Shown: positions 51,036-60,061 of the stretch, in pieces | How positions within the stretch are numbered: position 1 is the first letter of the stretch | Layout of the letters: every line of letters begins with the position of its first letter | Source of the DNA: CAYMZZ01 sp046297935 | GTDB lineage: Bacteria > Bacteroidota > Bacteroidia > Chitinophagales > Chitinophagaceae | Direction: 5' to 3' | DNA length: 64,000 nucleotides | Assembly: GCA_046297935.1 (NCBI GenBank) | Contig: JBKBHA010000002.1 | Coordinates: 62,001 to 126,000 of the forward strand | Notes under the pieces: model-generated | What the model saw: the letters and a program-made list of their open reading frames with translations, nothing else | Database searches by the model: none | Told to the model about the DNA's origin: nothing | Program-made: the position numbers and the translations under genes

Positions 51036-52634
51036 TTAATTTTTTAGAATTACAAATTCCACTCGTCGGTTAAGCTGCCTGTTGTAGTCGGTGTCGTTGG
51101 AAGCAACAGGTTTGGTTTCGCCATATCCTTTTGAAATAATCCGATGGGCGGCGATTCCTTTTGCAACTATATATTCCCGAACCGATTTAGCACGGTTGTC
51201 AGACAACGTTATATTGTATTCGTCGGAGCCGCGGCTGTCGGTATGTGCGCTCAATTCAATCTCAATAGCCGGATTCTCCGAAAGCAGTTTCACCACACGG
51301 TCCAGTTCCACAAATGATTCGGGTCGAAGCTCCCATTTATCGAAGTCAAAGAACACATTGTTCAGGCGAACGACCTGTCCTATTTCTATCGGCATCAGGT
51401 ATAGGTCTTTGTGAATTTCGAGCATACCAGCTTTTACCAGTGAATCCAGTTTCAGATTTTCCGATTGCGCAAAAAAATGATCGGCTGTGGCTCGTATCAG
51501 GTAATTGTGGTCGTAGGGTAGCACTATCTTGAAAGAGCCATCGTCGGGGTGCGAAACAGCATTGCCGGCTTCGGTACCTAGCGGCAGCGTTTGATACACC
51601 AGGCTGGCGCTGATCGGCGCTTTCGTTTTTGCATTGTACACATTGCCTGTTACAATCACTACCGGCTTTGGCTTTTCTTTTTCCAGCAGTTTAATTCGAA
51701 CGATATCGCTTTCGCCATATGTTTCTTCGTTAGTAGTCATATAGGCGTACTCGCCGCCGGCATCCAGGGTGAAGAAGGCATCCCAGTCGGGTGTATTAAT
51801 AGGCTCACCAAGGTTCACGGGTTCACTCCATTTTTGCCAGCTTTCGTCCAGTTTTTTGCTCATCCAGATGTCGTTGTCACCAATTCCACCGGGCCGATCG
51901 CTGCTAAAGTACAGGGTTTCACCATCGGCGGCGAGGTAGGGGGTCATTTCGTTGTGATCTTTCAGATTTATCGTTTTGCCCAGGGTTTTCGGCTCCGACC
52001 AGGTACCATCGCTTTGAAGAAAACAGACATACAAATCATTGTTGTAACTGCCCGCTTGTTCGCTCATATAGAGTAGGAGTGTCTGACCATCATGTGCCAT
52101 GCTGGCACCATTTTGACGACCGCGATCATACTTCTGATAGTTTCTAATACGGAGTGCGTTGGGCTTGCTCCAGCCGCCACTGCGGGTGCGATAACTCATG
52201 CTGATCCCATTCCCCACATAGTCGCCATCAATAAACGCATTTCGAATCAGGATACGGTTCTTGTCGGGCGATACCCAGTACACTGCGTTATAATGGTAAG
52301 TGTTTAGCGGATACCCCAGGTGGCGGGCTTCGCCCCAATTACCCTGGCTATCTCTTTCAGCATACCAGATGTCCTGCGAATTGCCAACTGATCGGAAGCT
52401 GGTATTGTAAGGGTGGTTCTCGATAATGAAAAAAAGTAAGTTGCCATCGGCTGATACTGTAGGACGCAATTCCGCAAATTCTGAATTGACATTGAAACCA
52501 AGATTTTCAACCTTAATGATGGTACCAGCCCTGATCACATGGTCTTTTTGCTCACGAATAGTGTCTGGAGCCAGCTGTGCGTAGGTGGTAACGAACAGAC
52601 AGAACAGCAGGCTGCTGATGATGGCTTTTTTCAC
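51036..52634 (-). CDS. OmpA family protein with PD40 (WD40-like) beta-propeller
   Basis: Secreted 532-residue protein. The signal peptide ends YAQ near residue 20. An N-terminal PD40 propeller (about 50-320) shows repeats such as SADGNLLFFIIENHPY, DGQTLLLYMSEQAGS and DGETLYFSSDRPGGIGDNDIW. A carboxypeptidase-regulatory-like beta domain (about 325-400, VTGNVYNAKTKAPISASLVY) follows. The C-terminal OmpA domain has VFFDFDKWELRPES, IELSAHTDSRGSDEYN and GYGETKPVASNDTDYNRQLN. It probably ties the outer membrane to peptidoglycan. Related proteins in Bacteroidota include gliding/type IX secretion components, but no such genes flank it. Confidence 0.9.
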   Translation of the reverse strand: MKKAIISSLLFCLFVTTYAQLAPDTIREQKDHVIRAGTIIKVENLGFNVNSEFAELRPTVSADGNLLFFIIENHPYNTSFRSVGNSQDIWYAERDSQGNWGEARHLGYPLNTYHYNAVYWVSPDKNRILIRNAFIDGDYVGNGISMSYRTRSGGWSKPNALRIRNYQKYDRGRQNGASMAHDGQTLLLYMSEQAGSYNNDLYVCFLQSDGTWSEPKTLGKTINLKDHNEMTPYLAADGETLYFSSDRPGGIGDNDIWMSKKLDESWQKWSEPVNLGEPINTPDWDAFFTLDAGGEYAYMTTNEETYGESDIVRIKLLEKEKPKPVVIVTGNVYNAKTKAPISASLVYQTLPLGTEAGNAVSHPDDGSFKIVLPYDHNYLIRATADHFFAQSENLKLDSLVKAGMLEIHKDLYLMPIEIGQVVRLNNVFFDFDKWELRPESFVELDRVVKLLSENPAIEIELSAHTDSRGSDEYNITLSDNRAKSVREYIVAKGIAAHRIISKGYGETKPVASNDTDYNRQLNRRVEFVILKN

Positions 52635-52713
52635 TGGAGTGGATTTGTTCCGCGAAAACTAGTGAAAAAGACTGGTTTGGCACAGGGGTTTCTACTTGTA
52701 ATATTTACGTTGG

Positions 52714-53760
52714 CTACTTAACAGTACCCAGATGCTTCCGCACTTCGGGTGCTACCCGCGTACCGAAAAGTTCAATGCTTTTCAATTGATCGCGATGTGG
52801 CATGCTTCCAACAGTCATTTGTGCCAGAAAACGGGTATGTCCAAACAGTTCATGTTGATAAAGAATTTTGTCAACCACTTCAGCAGGGCTGCCAACCATT
52901 AAGGATGCCTTTGGACTCCGCATGGATTCGTACTGGCCCCGCGTGATCGGTGGCCATCCTCTTTCCCGACCAATCTGCGACATCATGGCCGCATAAGGCG
53001 GGAAAAAAATGTCGGATGCCTTTTGTGAGTCTTCCGCAAGAAACAAGTGACCATTGATGCCCAGTTGAAGCTGGTCCATATCGTGTCCCGCCTTCTGCCA
53101 GCTTTCACGATATAATTGTGTAAGCGATGTGAAACGGGCAGGCATTCCGCCAATGATCGCAATAGCCAGCGGAAGCTTCAGCCTTGCAGCCCGCTCCACC
53201 GAAGCGGGTGTGCCGCCAACGGCAATCCAAACCGGCAACGGGTTCTGTAAGGGCCTGGGATAAACCGACTGCGCAACCAGTGGAGCCCGTGTTTTGCCCC
53301 GCCAGGTTATTTTTTCATTGTCGCGAATCTGCAATAGCAAATTCAGTTTTTCTTCAAAAAGAATATCGTATTCATCCAGATCGTAGCCGAAAAGCGGAAA
53401 TGATTCGATGAAGGAACCGCGTCCGGCCATAATTTCCGCCCGTCCGCCAGAGATTAGGTCGAGTGTTGAAAACTGTTGATACACTCTTACCGGATCGTCG
53501 GAACTTAGCACTGTTACGGCACTCGACAAGCGGATTCGGTTTGTTCTTGCAGCCGCGGCGGCCAACACTACGGCTGGTGCCGAAATCAGATAGTCGGGTC
53601 GATGATGTTCACCAAGCGCAAACACATCGAGCCCCACTTCCTCGGCCAGTTGAATTTCTTCCAGCAAATGCCGCATCCGCAAGTCATTCGCCAGCGGCTT
53701 TCCCGTATCCACCTGTGCTGTATTGTCGCCGAAACTGTAAATACCCAGCTCCATTCCCAA
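52714..53760 (-). CDS. LLM class flavin-dependent oxidoreductase
   Basis: Luciferase-like TIM-barrel flavoenzyme of 348 residues. Family features: MELGIYSFGD start, EEVGLDVFALGEHHRPDYLIS, ALGEHH in the flavin-contact region, RIRLSSAVTVLSSDDPVRVYQQ, LDLISGGRAEIMAGRGSF and PVWIAVGGTPASVERAARL. Bacterial members oxidise diverse small molecules using reduced FMN; the substrate is not predictable. It is probably transcribed alone. A heptamer repeat tract lies upstream of it. Confidence 0.9.
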   Translation of the reverse strand: MGMELGIYSFGDNTAQVDTGKPLANDLRMRHLLEEIQLAEEVGLDVFALGEHHRPDYLISAPAVVLAAAAARTNRIRLSSAVTVLSSDDPVRVYQQFSTLDLISGGRAEIMAGRGSFIESFPLFGYDLDEYDILFEEKLNLLLQIRDNEKITWRGKTRAPLVAQSVYPRPLQNPLPVWIAVGGTPASVERAARLKLPLAIAIIGGMPARFTSLTQLYRESWQKAGHDMDQLQLGINGHLFLAEDSQKASDIFFPPYAAMMSQIGRERGWPPITRGQYESMRSPKASLMVGSPAEVVDKILYQHELFGHTRFLAQMTVGSMPHRDQLKSIELFGTRVAPEVRKHLGTVK

Positions 53761-53795
53761 TTTTTTGTTACTAATTATGAATTAATTTTTATACC

Positions 53796-53935
53796 ACTTT
53801 CCACGTTTCACCGCGCAACGCATGCGTTGCGCCTACGTTTCACGTTTCGCGTTTCACCTTTCACGTTTCACGATTCACCTCTCACCTTTCACCTTTCACG
53901 TTTCACGATTCACCTCTCACCTTTCACCTCTCTTA
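53796..53935. repeat. TTCACCT/TTCACGT heptamer tract with 20-bp perfect palindrome
   Basis: About 53840-53935 is heptamers (TTCACGT, TTCACGA, TTCACCT, CTCACCT). At 53813-53832 lies a perfect 20-bp palindrome, GCGCAACGCATGCGTTGCGC. The tract overlaps the last codons of the GH18 gene at its right end. Confidence 0.8.
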
Positions 53936-54929
53936 TCTGTGTAAGCAACGAATGCGGCGTTTTCGCATCGCCTGCCAGTTGCCAGATCATCACGCCTCCT
54001 GCACCTCTTTCAACAGCCATTGTTACTTTTTGCCGGATGGTGGTTTTTCCGTTGTAATAGATCTTTCCGCCACTGCTCAACGTGATTTCGTCCAGGTTTA
54101 CTGATTGTGGATATTGTAGGGCGATGTCGCGAAAGCTAATGCTCGATGGGGCACCGTTGCCAAATCCGTACCCATAAAACGGCAGGCCGATGCTGAGTTT
54201 CTTCAGTTCAACCCCTCTGTTGGTGGAGAAATATTGAAGATCGTCTACGGCCATTGAAAATGGCGAATGCGGGCCCGCTTGTGCGGGATTCCAGGGGCCG
54301 GTTTTGTCATAACTCATGATGTGAATATGGTCGTAACGCGCCAGGGTGCTGTCGTGAATCTTATCGGCATTCCAGCTAGCTAATGCGGCAGTTATTTTCT
54401 TGCCGGCACTTTTCATGCGCGCCGACACCGCAGCTACAAAAGGCGCATAATCATCGTTAATCAGGTCATTTTCCAAATCTATGTCGACGCCATCTAACCG
54501 ATGACTGACAGCAAAATCAACAATTGATTGCGCGAATGCTTCGCGCTGGGTTGGTTTGATCAATGCTTCCAGATGAGCGGGCGGATCTCCTCCTCCAATC
54601 GAGAAATACACAGTCATCTTCCGCGCGTGAGCTTTATCCACCAAGGTTTTCAGCTCTGCGTTTTCCAAAAAACTTCCATCTGTTTCAGGATCCACAAAAG
54701 CCAGGTTCAGATCAGTTACGCCTTCCAGCGCAAGCGTGTCGAACCCCGCCAGCCATTTGTCGCTATGGCTGAATAGGTAGCCCACCACTTTTAATTTCGA
54801 CGGCTCGGGGGATGGCTCTTCAGGCGCGCCCCTTTCACCACAGGCGGTTACGCAAAACAGACAGAGTAACAATAAACCGTGGAATAAGTGGCCGGGTTTC
54901 AAAGCAGGAAATTTACTTTTCTTAAGCAT
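53910..54929 (-). CDS. Glycoside hydrolase family 18 lipoprotein (chitinase-like)
   Basis: Lipoprotein of 339 residues; the lipobox VTAC gives lipidated Cys30. An acidic/Pro linker follows, then a GH18 TIM barrel from about residue 46 (LKVVGYLFSHSDKWL). The catalytic motif DGVDIDLE is at 146-153 with catalytic Glu153. SIGGGDPPA (about 110-118) and the MSYDKTGPW loop, plus closing GGVMIWQLAGD, match the family. It likely cleaves chitin, chito-oligosaccharide or glycoprotein glycans at the cell surface. The last seven codons read repeat heptamers, so the C-terminus may have been extended or replaced by the repeat. Confidence 0.9.
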   Translation of the reverse strand: MLKKSKFPALKPGHLFHGLLLLCLFCVTACGERGAPEEPSPEPSKLKVVGYLFSHSDKWLAGFDTLALEGVTDLNLAFVDPETDGSFLENAELKTLVDKAHARKMTVYFSIGGGDPPAHLEALIKPTQREAFAQSIVDFAVSHRLDGVDIDLENDLINDDYAPFVAAVSARMKSAGKKITAALASWNADKIHDSTLARYDHIHIMSYDKTGPWNPAQAGPHSPFSMAVDDLQYFSTNRGVELKKLSIGLPFYGYGFGNGAPSSISFRDIALQYPQSVNLDEITLSSGGKIYYNGKTTIRQKVTMAVERGAGGVMIWQLAGDAKTPHSLLTQIREVKGER

Positions 54930-55038
54930 GGCGTGGCTGGTTGATTCTTTTGTGGAACAAAATACCGATTCCTCAATGAAAAAGTTGAACTGTTCTTGGA
55001 AAACAACAAAGCTAGTTGTAATTTTTAATTATCTTTTT

Positions 55039-55608
55039 ATGCCGCGTCATCTTATAGAACCTTTTCCTGAACTTTTGACAAACCGGCTTGTGCTTCGACA
55101 ACTGGAGCCGGCCGATGCAGGCGCTGTTTTCCTGCTTCGTTCCAATCCGGAGGTCAATCTGTTTGTTGATCGGCCGCTGATGCCCGGTCCGGAAGATGGG
55201 CTGCGGTTCATCAAAAGGATCAACATAAGCATAAGCGAAGGCGATTGTTTGTTCTGGGCTATTGTTCCCAAACAGCAGGAAGATCTGATTGGTAGCATTT
55301 GTATCTGGAACTGGAATCGCTCGCGTCACCAGGCTGAACTAAGTTTCGAATTACTTCCTCCCTGGCAGGGAAAAGGATTGATGCATGAGGCACTGCTGCG
55401 TGTGATTGAATTTGCGTTTTCCAATCTAAAGCTGGAAAAGCTGGAAGCCTGGGTCAATCAGGAGAACCATCGATCTATTCGCCTGCTCCGAAAATTTCAG
55501 TTTCATCGGGCACCACTTCCTGTGCGCGCCACATCCGATGCTGACCGGCAAATGCTTCAGGTATTTGAACTGAAAGCAGTACAATATACCATGACTGATC
55601 AACGCTAG
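55039..55608 (+). CDS. GNAT family N-acetyltransferase
   Basis: Acetyl-CoA-dependent acetyltransferase of 189 residues, RimJ/RimL type. It shows ELLTNRLVLRQLEPADAGAVF in the first strand and helix, DLIGSICIWNWNRSRHQAELSFEL centrally, LLPPWQGKGLMHEALLRVIEFAF as the acetyl-CoA site (QGKGLM replaces the usual Q/RxxGxG/A), and LEKLEAWVNQENHRSIRLLRKFQF near the end. The ATG at 55039 is preferred; the upstream in-frame ATG at 54928 lies in the divergent promoter region. The acceptor substrate is unknown. Confidence 0.87.
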   Translation: MPRHLIEPFPELLTNRLVLRQLEPADAGAVFLLRSNPEVNLFVDRPLMPGPEDGLRFIKRINISISEGDCLFWAIVPKQQEDLIGSICIWNWNRSRHQAELSFELLPPWQGKGLMHEALLRVIEFAFSNLKLEKLEAWVNQENHRSIRLLRKFQFHRAPLPVRATSDADRQMLQVFELKAVQYTMTDQR

Positions 55609-55756
55609 ACGCTCAAATTTTGCCGTTCTCCCTCATATTAACTGTTGATACTCTAACTGATCGTAAATTGCTGAACCATTTCAACGACCGAAAACCAACA
55701 TTATCCAGTTAAGAAGCCGACCATATGTACATTGTTTCTGCCTGAGTTTATTTCTG

Positions 55757-56686
55757 TTGCTGGGTGGCCATTTGATGGCGGTAACAGATAGTAGTCTCTT
55801 TCAGCTGAAACGACTACGGATAGATCCGGTAGTAAGCTCAGACTCGGCAGATATTGTTTTGCCGTTTAGCAGAGCCGGTAATCTCATTCTGTTAAAAGCC
55901 AGTATCGATTCTGTAGAAGGTAGTTTTGTGCTCGACACAGGCGCGCCACACCTGGTATTGAATCTGACTTATTTCCGTGATTTACCCGACGCCCGTCCCG
56001 ATCCGGGTGAAGAAACGGGAGGCATTACCGGCGCTGTTGCAGCCGCAAGGCCCACCGATATCAGGCAGCTCAGGCTCGGCCCCATTCGTTACAATTCTAT
56101 TCGTGCCGACCGGGCCAACCTGGGTCATATCGAAAACAGTCGGGCAGTAAAGATCTTGGGATTGCTGGGAGTACAACTCTTCAAAAGGTTTGAATTGATT
56201 ATCGATTACGAAAATTCCCTGATTTACCTGCATCTGATCAGCCGCAAAGAATCGTCTACTTATCAGAGTGAACAATTGAAGAATCCGGATAGTTATCGGA
56301 TTTTTCCAATGCAGTTGTTCGAAAACAAAATGCTCACCACTGCACATATCGCTGGCAAGAAACTGAGTTTTGTGATTGATACCGGGGCAGAGTCCAATGT
56401 ACTCGACAGCCGGCTTCCCGACCGTATATTTGAACAGGTCACCATTACGCGACGGATTGTACTTACAGGCAGTGGCAACACCAAAGTGGAAGCACTTTAT
56501 GGACACTTACGAAATATGAAACTGGGCGAACTTGAAATTGCGAGGCTTCCGGTGCTGGTAACGAATCTCGAAAAGCTTTGCTTTTCCTACGATCGCTGTA
56601 TCGACGGAATGTTGGGATATGAGTTTCTTTCTATGCAGAAAATAGGGTTTAATTTTGTAAAGAATAAAATGTATATCTGGAAATGA
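55757..56686 (+). CDS. Retropepsin-like aspartic protease, secreted or membrane-anchored
   Basis: Single-chain protein with two retropepsin-like halves. The first active-site motif is VLDTGAPH (Asp60 counted from the TTG start) and the second VIDTGAESN (Asp208). Each is followed by a hydrophobic flap-like and Gly-rich segment. The start is uncertain. TTG at 55757 gives 309 residues, but the frame is open back to 55667 with no ATG, GTG or TTG, and those upstream codons encode a good signal-like stretch (VHCFCLSLFLLLGGHL). Initiation at ATT 55667 or 55700 would give a complete signal sequence. The CBM48 gene begins inside its stop codon (ATGA overlap). Confidence 0.8.
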   Translation: MLGGHLMAVTDSSLFQLKRLRIDPVVSSDSADIVLPFSRAGNLILLKASIDSVEGSFVLDTGAPHLVLNLTYFRDLPDARPDPGEETGGITGAVAAARPTDIRQLRLGPIRYNSIRADRANLGHIENSRAVKILGLLGVQLFKRFELIIDYENSLIYLHLISRKESSTYQSEQLKNPDSYRIFPMQLFENKMLTTAHIAGKKLSFVIDTGAESNVLDSRLPDRIFEQVTITRRIVLTGSGNTKVEALYGHLRNMKLGELEIARLPVLVTNLEKLCFSYDRCIDGMLGYEFLSMQKIGFNFVKNKMYIWK

Positions 56687-58131
56687 TCCGGTCTTTGCGA
56701 ACCATATTGCGGCCCTTACTGACGAGCTGGCTTTGCCTGTTGTTGGCATCGACCGTTCAGGTGCTGCATGCGCAGGAACCGGCCAGCCGCTACACGGTAC
56801 GCAACGGCAGGATGTATATTGAGCTGAGTAAAAAAATAATGGAGCCTTCGCTCGACAGTTTCATTCGGCAATTTGATCTGACAGAGCTCGCGTTAAAGGA
56901 TTTTGTTTATCGTAATATGCGCGACTCGCTGTTGAAGCAGGGATGGGTGCTGGAAAAAAGCAGTTCCGACTTTTTCATTATCAGCAAACCATTGCTTGGA
57001 TTCGACCGAATTAAAGATCCGGCAGAAAAAATCTTATTTACAGAAAAGCATCTCACTGGAGGCAATATCTTTCCGTCCGTGAGCAGTAAAGTGGTGTACG
57101 GGGTCAATCGGTTTAAGAATAAGCATAATTTTTTGATCAGAGATTCGGTTGTCACCTTCTTCTTAAGGAATCAAAAGAATGCCCGACAGGTAATGTTGGC
57201 CGGCAGCTTCAACAATTGGGTCCCTGACGCATTGCCGATGAAGCGAACCGATAGTGGCTGGATTGCCGATGTATCTCTTCAACCCGGGAAGTATTGGTAT
57301 AAATTCATCGTGGATGATAATTGGACCGTCGACACCGACAATCGATTAAGGGAAAACGACGGCGAGGGCAACGTCAACTCAGTATATTTCCAACCCAATT
57401 ATCTGATTCACCTCGATTCGTTTGTGAAGGCACGTAGGGTATATGTGGCTGGCAGCTTCAACGAATGGGGCGAAATAGAATTGCCAATGGAAAAAAAGGA
57501 TAACGGTTGGCAATTGCCGATCTATCTTGCCGATGGTACGCATACCTACCGCTTTATTGTTGATGGCCGCTGGATGGCCGATCCTTTCAATCCAAATGCG
57601 GTGCCAAACGAATTTGGTGAAACGAACTCGTTGATACAACTGGGCAGGCCCACCATATTCCGGCTCGACGGCTACACCGATGCAAATGAAGTTATGTTGT
57701 TAGGATCCTTCAATCAATGGCGGAGAAACGAACTTTATATGAAAAAGCTGAGTGATGGCTGGGAACTGCCGTATTTTATTGGCCCAGGCAATTATGAATA
57801 TCAGTTTGTCGTAGACGGAAAAACACTCGGTAGTCCCCAAGGCAACGGCAATCTGACTTTTATCGTAAAACCCAACTATACTTTCCGTTTGAAAAGATTT
57901 GCTGAAGCCAAACAGGTTTATCTGGCTGGCGATTTCAATAACTGGGCACCGAACGCATTCCCGATGATCAAAGACGGTGATGAATGGAAACTCGCTGTTC
58001 ACCTGTCGCCCGGAAAACACACGTACAAATTTGTTGTTGACGGAAAATGGATACTCGATCCCGACAACAAACTATGGGAGCAAAATGAATACGACACGGG
58101 GAATTCGGTGCTGTGGAAGGAAAACGACTGA
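56683..58131 (+). CDS. Secreted protein with four tandem glycogen-binding (CBM48/AMPK-type) modules
   Basis: Protein of 482 residues. The signal peptide ends LHA-Q near residue 30. An N-terminal region (about 35-150, no known fold) precedes four E-set modules at about 155-236, 241-320, 324-398 and 400-478. Each carries the V-x-L-x-G-S-F-N-x-W core (VMLAGSFNNW, VYVAGSFNEW, VMLLGSFNQW, VYLAGDFNNW) and a closing Y-x-F-x-V-D-G motif. This is the glycogen-binding fold of AMPK beta and branching enzymes. No catalytic domain is visible, so it may bind glucans or serve as a scaffold. It is translationally coupled to the protease by ATGA overlap. Confidence 0.85.
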   Translation: MIRSLRTILRPLLTSWLCLLLASTVQVLHAQEPASRYTVRNGRMYIELSKKIMEPSLDSFIRQFDLTELALKDFVYRNMRDSLLKQGWVLEKSSSDFFIISKPLLGFDRIKDPAEKILFTEKHLTGGNIFPSVSSKVVYGVNRFKNKHNFLIRDSVVTFFLRNQKNARQVMLAGSFNNWVPDALPMKRTDSGWIADVSLQPGKYWYKFIVDDNWTVDTDNRLRENDGEGNVNSVYFQPNYLIHLDSFVKARRVYVAGSFNEWGEIELPMEKKDNGWQLPIYLADGTHTYRFIVDGRWMADPFNPNAVPNEFGETNSLIQLGRPTIFRLDGYTDANEVMLLGSFNQWRRNELYMKKLSDGWELPYFIGPGNYEYQFVVDGKTLGSPQGNGNLTFIVKPNYTFRLKRFAEAKQVYLAGDFNNWAPNAFPMIKDGDEWKLAVHLSPGKHTYKFVVDGKWILDPDNKLWEQNEYDTGNSVLWKEND

Positions 58132-58134
58132 GAC

Positions 58135-58290
58135 AATGTGCAAGTGTGCAAATGTGCAAATGGATAATTAGAGAGTTGGCTAAATGGATTCTAAATGCTT
58201 AAAAACAAAACAAAGAATCTTTCAACGTCATCCTGCTTTCTATATTTGTAATTTATCCATTTGCACACTTGCACACTTGCACATTGCCGC
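58135..58290. repeat. Inverted pair of GTGCAAAT tracts (convergent gap)
   Basis: The left tract AATGTGCAAGTGTGCAAATG (58136) and right tract CATTTGCACACTTGCACACT (58259) are near-perfect complements. They flank a loop of about 88 nt with no gene. The arrangement is the same as at 7757-7884. The flanking genes are convergent. Confidence 0.85.
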
Positions 58291-58295
58291 AGGCA

Positions 58296-59033
58296 TCAAA
58301 GTTTATCCCTGTATTTTTTAGGTAAAAGCATTTCCTGAGCCCGGTTATCGAGGCCGGTATGACGTAAAGGGCGATAGAGTGCAAGCAGCGGGGTAGCAAT
58401 GGATATAGAAGACATACTCAACAGTCGCCGCACCAGTGGTGGACATGTTTTTTTCTGCACTTCGCGAAGCAACCAATACCGCCAGCTGCCCAAATGTTTG
58501 CGGTACTGGCCGAACAAATCTACTGTCAGTTTGCTGCACTCCAGATTATCTCTGAGGTGTTGTTCACGAACAGGCAGCCAGGCAGAATAATTGACGGGAA
58601 GATCCTCCAATTGCATGCGGATTCCCATTTTGTAGAAAACCTGGTAAAGCTCTTCTTTCTGTTCTTCAGTCATAGCTCCTTCCAACAGTTCGTGCGAACG
58701 TATGGAGTAATAAATCAGCATGAATAATACATCGCGGTAAGCCCATGCAGGAATAGCATGGCCCCTGTTTGCTTCCACCTGTCCATGTATGGCCTGAATA
58801 CTATCGATGGCGCGGTTGGCATCTTCCTCAGTGGCGAAAACTATTTTGCGGGCATAAGCAACCGTCGACAATAATCGACCAAGAGGGTCGGAGGGAAGCC
58901 GCCCTGTGAAATATAACCAGTCAACTGCCTTGTTTAATGCAAATTCGGCAGATGCACCGGCAAATACGAACAAGGTGGTGTCTCGCTGACTCCAGACTTT
59001 TCGAACCACGCTATTTTCAGGGGCAAATAACAC
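58296..59033 (-). CDS. Oxygenase MpaB-like (DUF2236) protein
   Basis: Protein of 245 residues of the DUF2236 group that includes MpaB/latex-clearing-protein-like haem oxygenases. Conserved pieces: SVVRKVWSQRDTTLFVFAGASAEFALN, then DPLGRLLSTVAYARKIVFA, the AYRDVLFMLIYYSIRSHELL segment and LPVREQHLRDNLE. Family members may carry haem; the usual axial His cannot be assigned with certainty. Function in this organism is unknown. Confidence 0.78.
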   Translation of the reverse strand: MLFAPENSVVRKVWSQRDTTLFVFAGASAEFALNKAVDWLYFTGRLPSDPLGRLLSTVAYARKIVFATEEDANRAIDSIQAIHGQVEANRGHAIPAWAYRDVLFMLIYYSIRSHELLEGAMTEEQKEELYQVFYKMGIRMQLEDLPVNYSAWLPVREQHLRDNLECSKLTVDLFGQYRKHLGSWRYWLLREVQKKTCPPLVRRLLSMSSISIATPLLALYRPLRHTGLDNRAQEMLLPKKYRDKL

Positions 59034-59104
59034 TCAACAATTAACATTTATAAATTTAAAATTAATGCCGGTTCGGGAATGTGATGGTGATTGTACAAAC
59101 GTTT

Positions 59105-59989
59105 TCAATCGGCAAGAAATGTCCAGGTTCGATGCCAGTTGGAGCCGGGCGCCAGTTGGATGATGCCCTCCTTTTCAGTAAGTTGTTGTTTGCTGTCGAC
59201 CGGGTCGGCAATTCCACACCAGGGTTCCACACAAAGAAAATCAGCATCCTTCGCTGCCCATAGTCCGAGATAGGGGAAGCCCGGGAACTGTATTGTCCAT
59301 ACAATCCTTCCGTCTTTATGCCGCAGACTCACCGCATCGGAGTTGAGGTGCTTAAACACGAGGGCATCGCGCGCAAAAAGGGATTTTGATATCGGCAACA
59401 CATTGCTGTTTTCCAACACAGGTTCCGTCCTGTTCTCAATCAACCCATCTGCTGAAATGGGCCAACGTCCGGCATTCTCGCGTTGATTAAAGACTAATTC
59501 ATAGTCGTTGTAACTATCATTAGAATCCAGTGGAACCCGAAAGGCAGGGTGCCCGCCTACAGAGAACCAACAATCCTGCTGATCAGGATTTGTTACCTGA
59601 TAGGCACAGGAAAACCCGTTTTCCTGTAGTTGATAAATCAATCGGAATTCGAACCGGAAAGGGTAGTGCTCGCGTGTGTCCTCATTGTCGGTCAACAGCC
59701 AGATGGCTCGGGTTGAGTCGCCAAGTTCCAGTTGAAAATCGAGTTCCCGGGCAAACCCATGCCGCGACATTTTATACCAGCTTTGTTGGAACTGAACACG
59801 GTTTTCTTTTAGTGTGCCAACTATAGGAAAAAGTACCGGTGAATGTTTGCCCCAGAAGGCGGGATCGGCCTGCCAGAGATACTCTAAATTTTTCCTTTTG
59901 TCGAATACAGACTGAAGTTCGGCACCGCGAGCGGCAATCTGTATTCGGAAATTATTAGACTCGAGCGTATGAACAGTTGGGGATGCCAA
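59105..59989 (-). CDS. Aldose 1-epimerase family protein (LacX-like)
   Basis: Sugar-mutarotase-like beta-sandwich protein of 294 residues. Hallmarks: RGAELQSVFDKRKNLEYLWQADP at the N-terminus, PFRFEFRLIYQLQENGFSCAYQVTN, the conserved GGHPAFRVPL with catalytic His, and FLCVEPWCGIADPVDSKQQ near the end. This YphB/LacX group epimerises aldoses or hexose 6-phosphates; the sugar is not predictable. It lies between MpaB-like and gap, all on the minus strand, but 72 bp separate it from gap. Confidence 0.9.
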   Translation of the reverse strand: MASPTVHTLESNNFRIQIAARGAELQSVFDKRKNLEYLWQADPAFWGKHSPVLFPIVGTLKENRVQFQQSWYKMSRHGFARELDFQLELGDSTRAIWLLTDNEDTREHYPFRFEFRLIYQLQENGFSCAYQVTNPDQQDCWFSVGGHPAFRVPLDSNDSYNDYELVFNQRENAGRWPISADGLIENRTEPVLENSNVLPISKSLFARDALVFKHLNSDAVSLRHKDGRIVWTIQFPGFPYLGLWAAKDADFLCVEPWCGIADPVDSKQQLTEKEGIIQLAPGSNWHRTWTFLAD

Positions 59990-60061
59990 AATGAAATATT
60001 TATACGCAAGTTAACCAATGTAGGTTTAACAGACGCTGGCAATTGACCAAAACTGCACTGG

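Noticed and set aside
55725..55745. ATG at 55725 as start for the retropepsin gene
   Set aside because: It is in a different frame and meets a stop after six codons.
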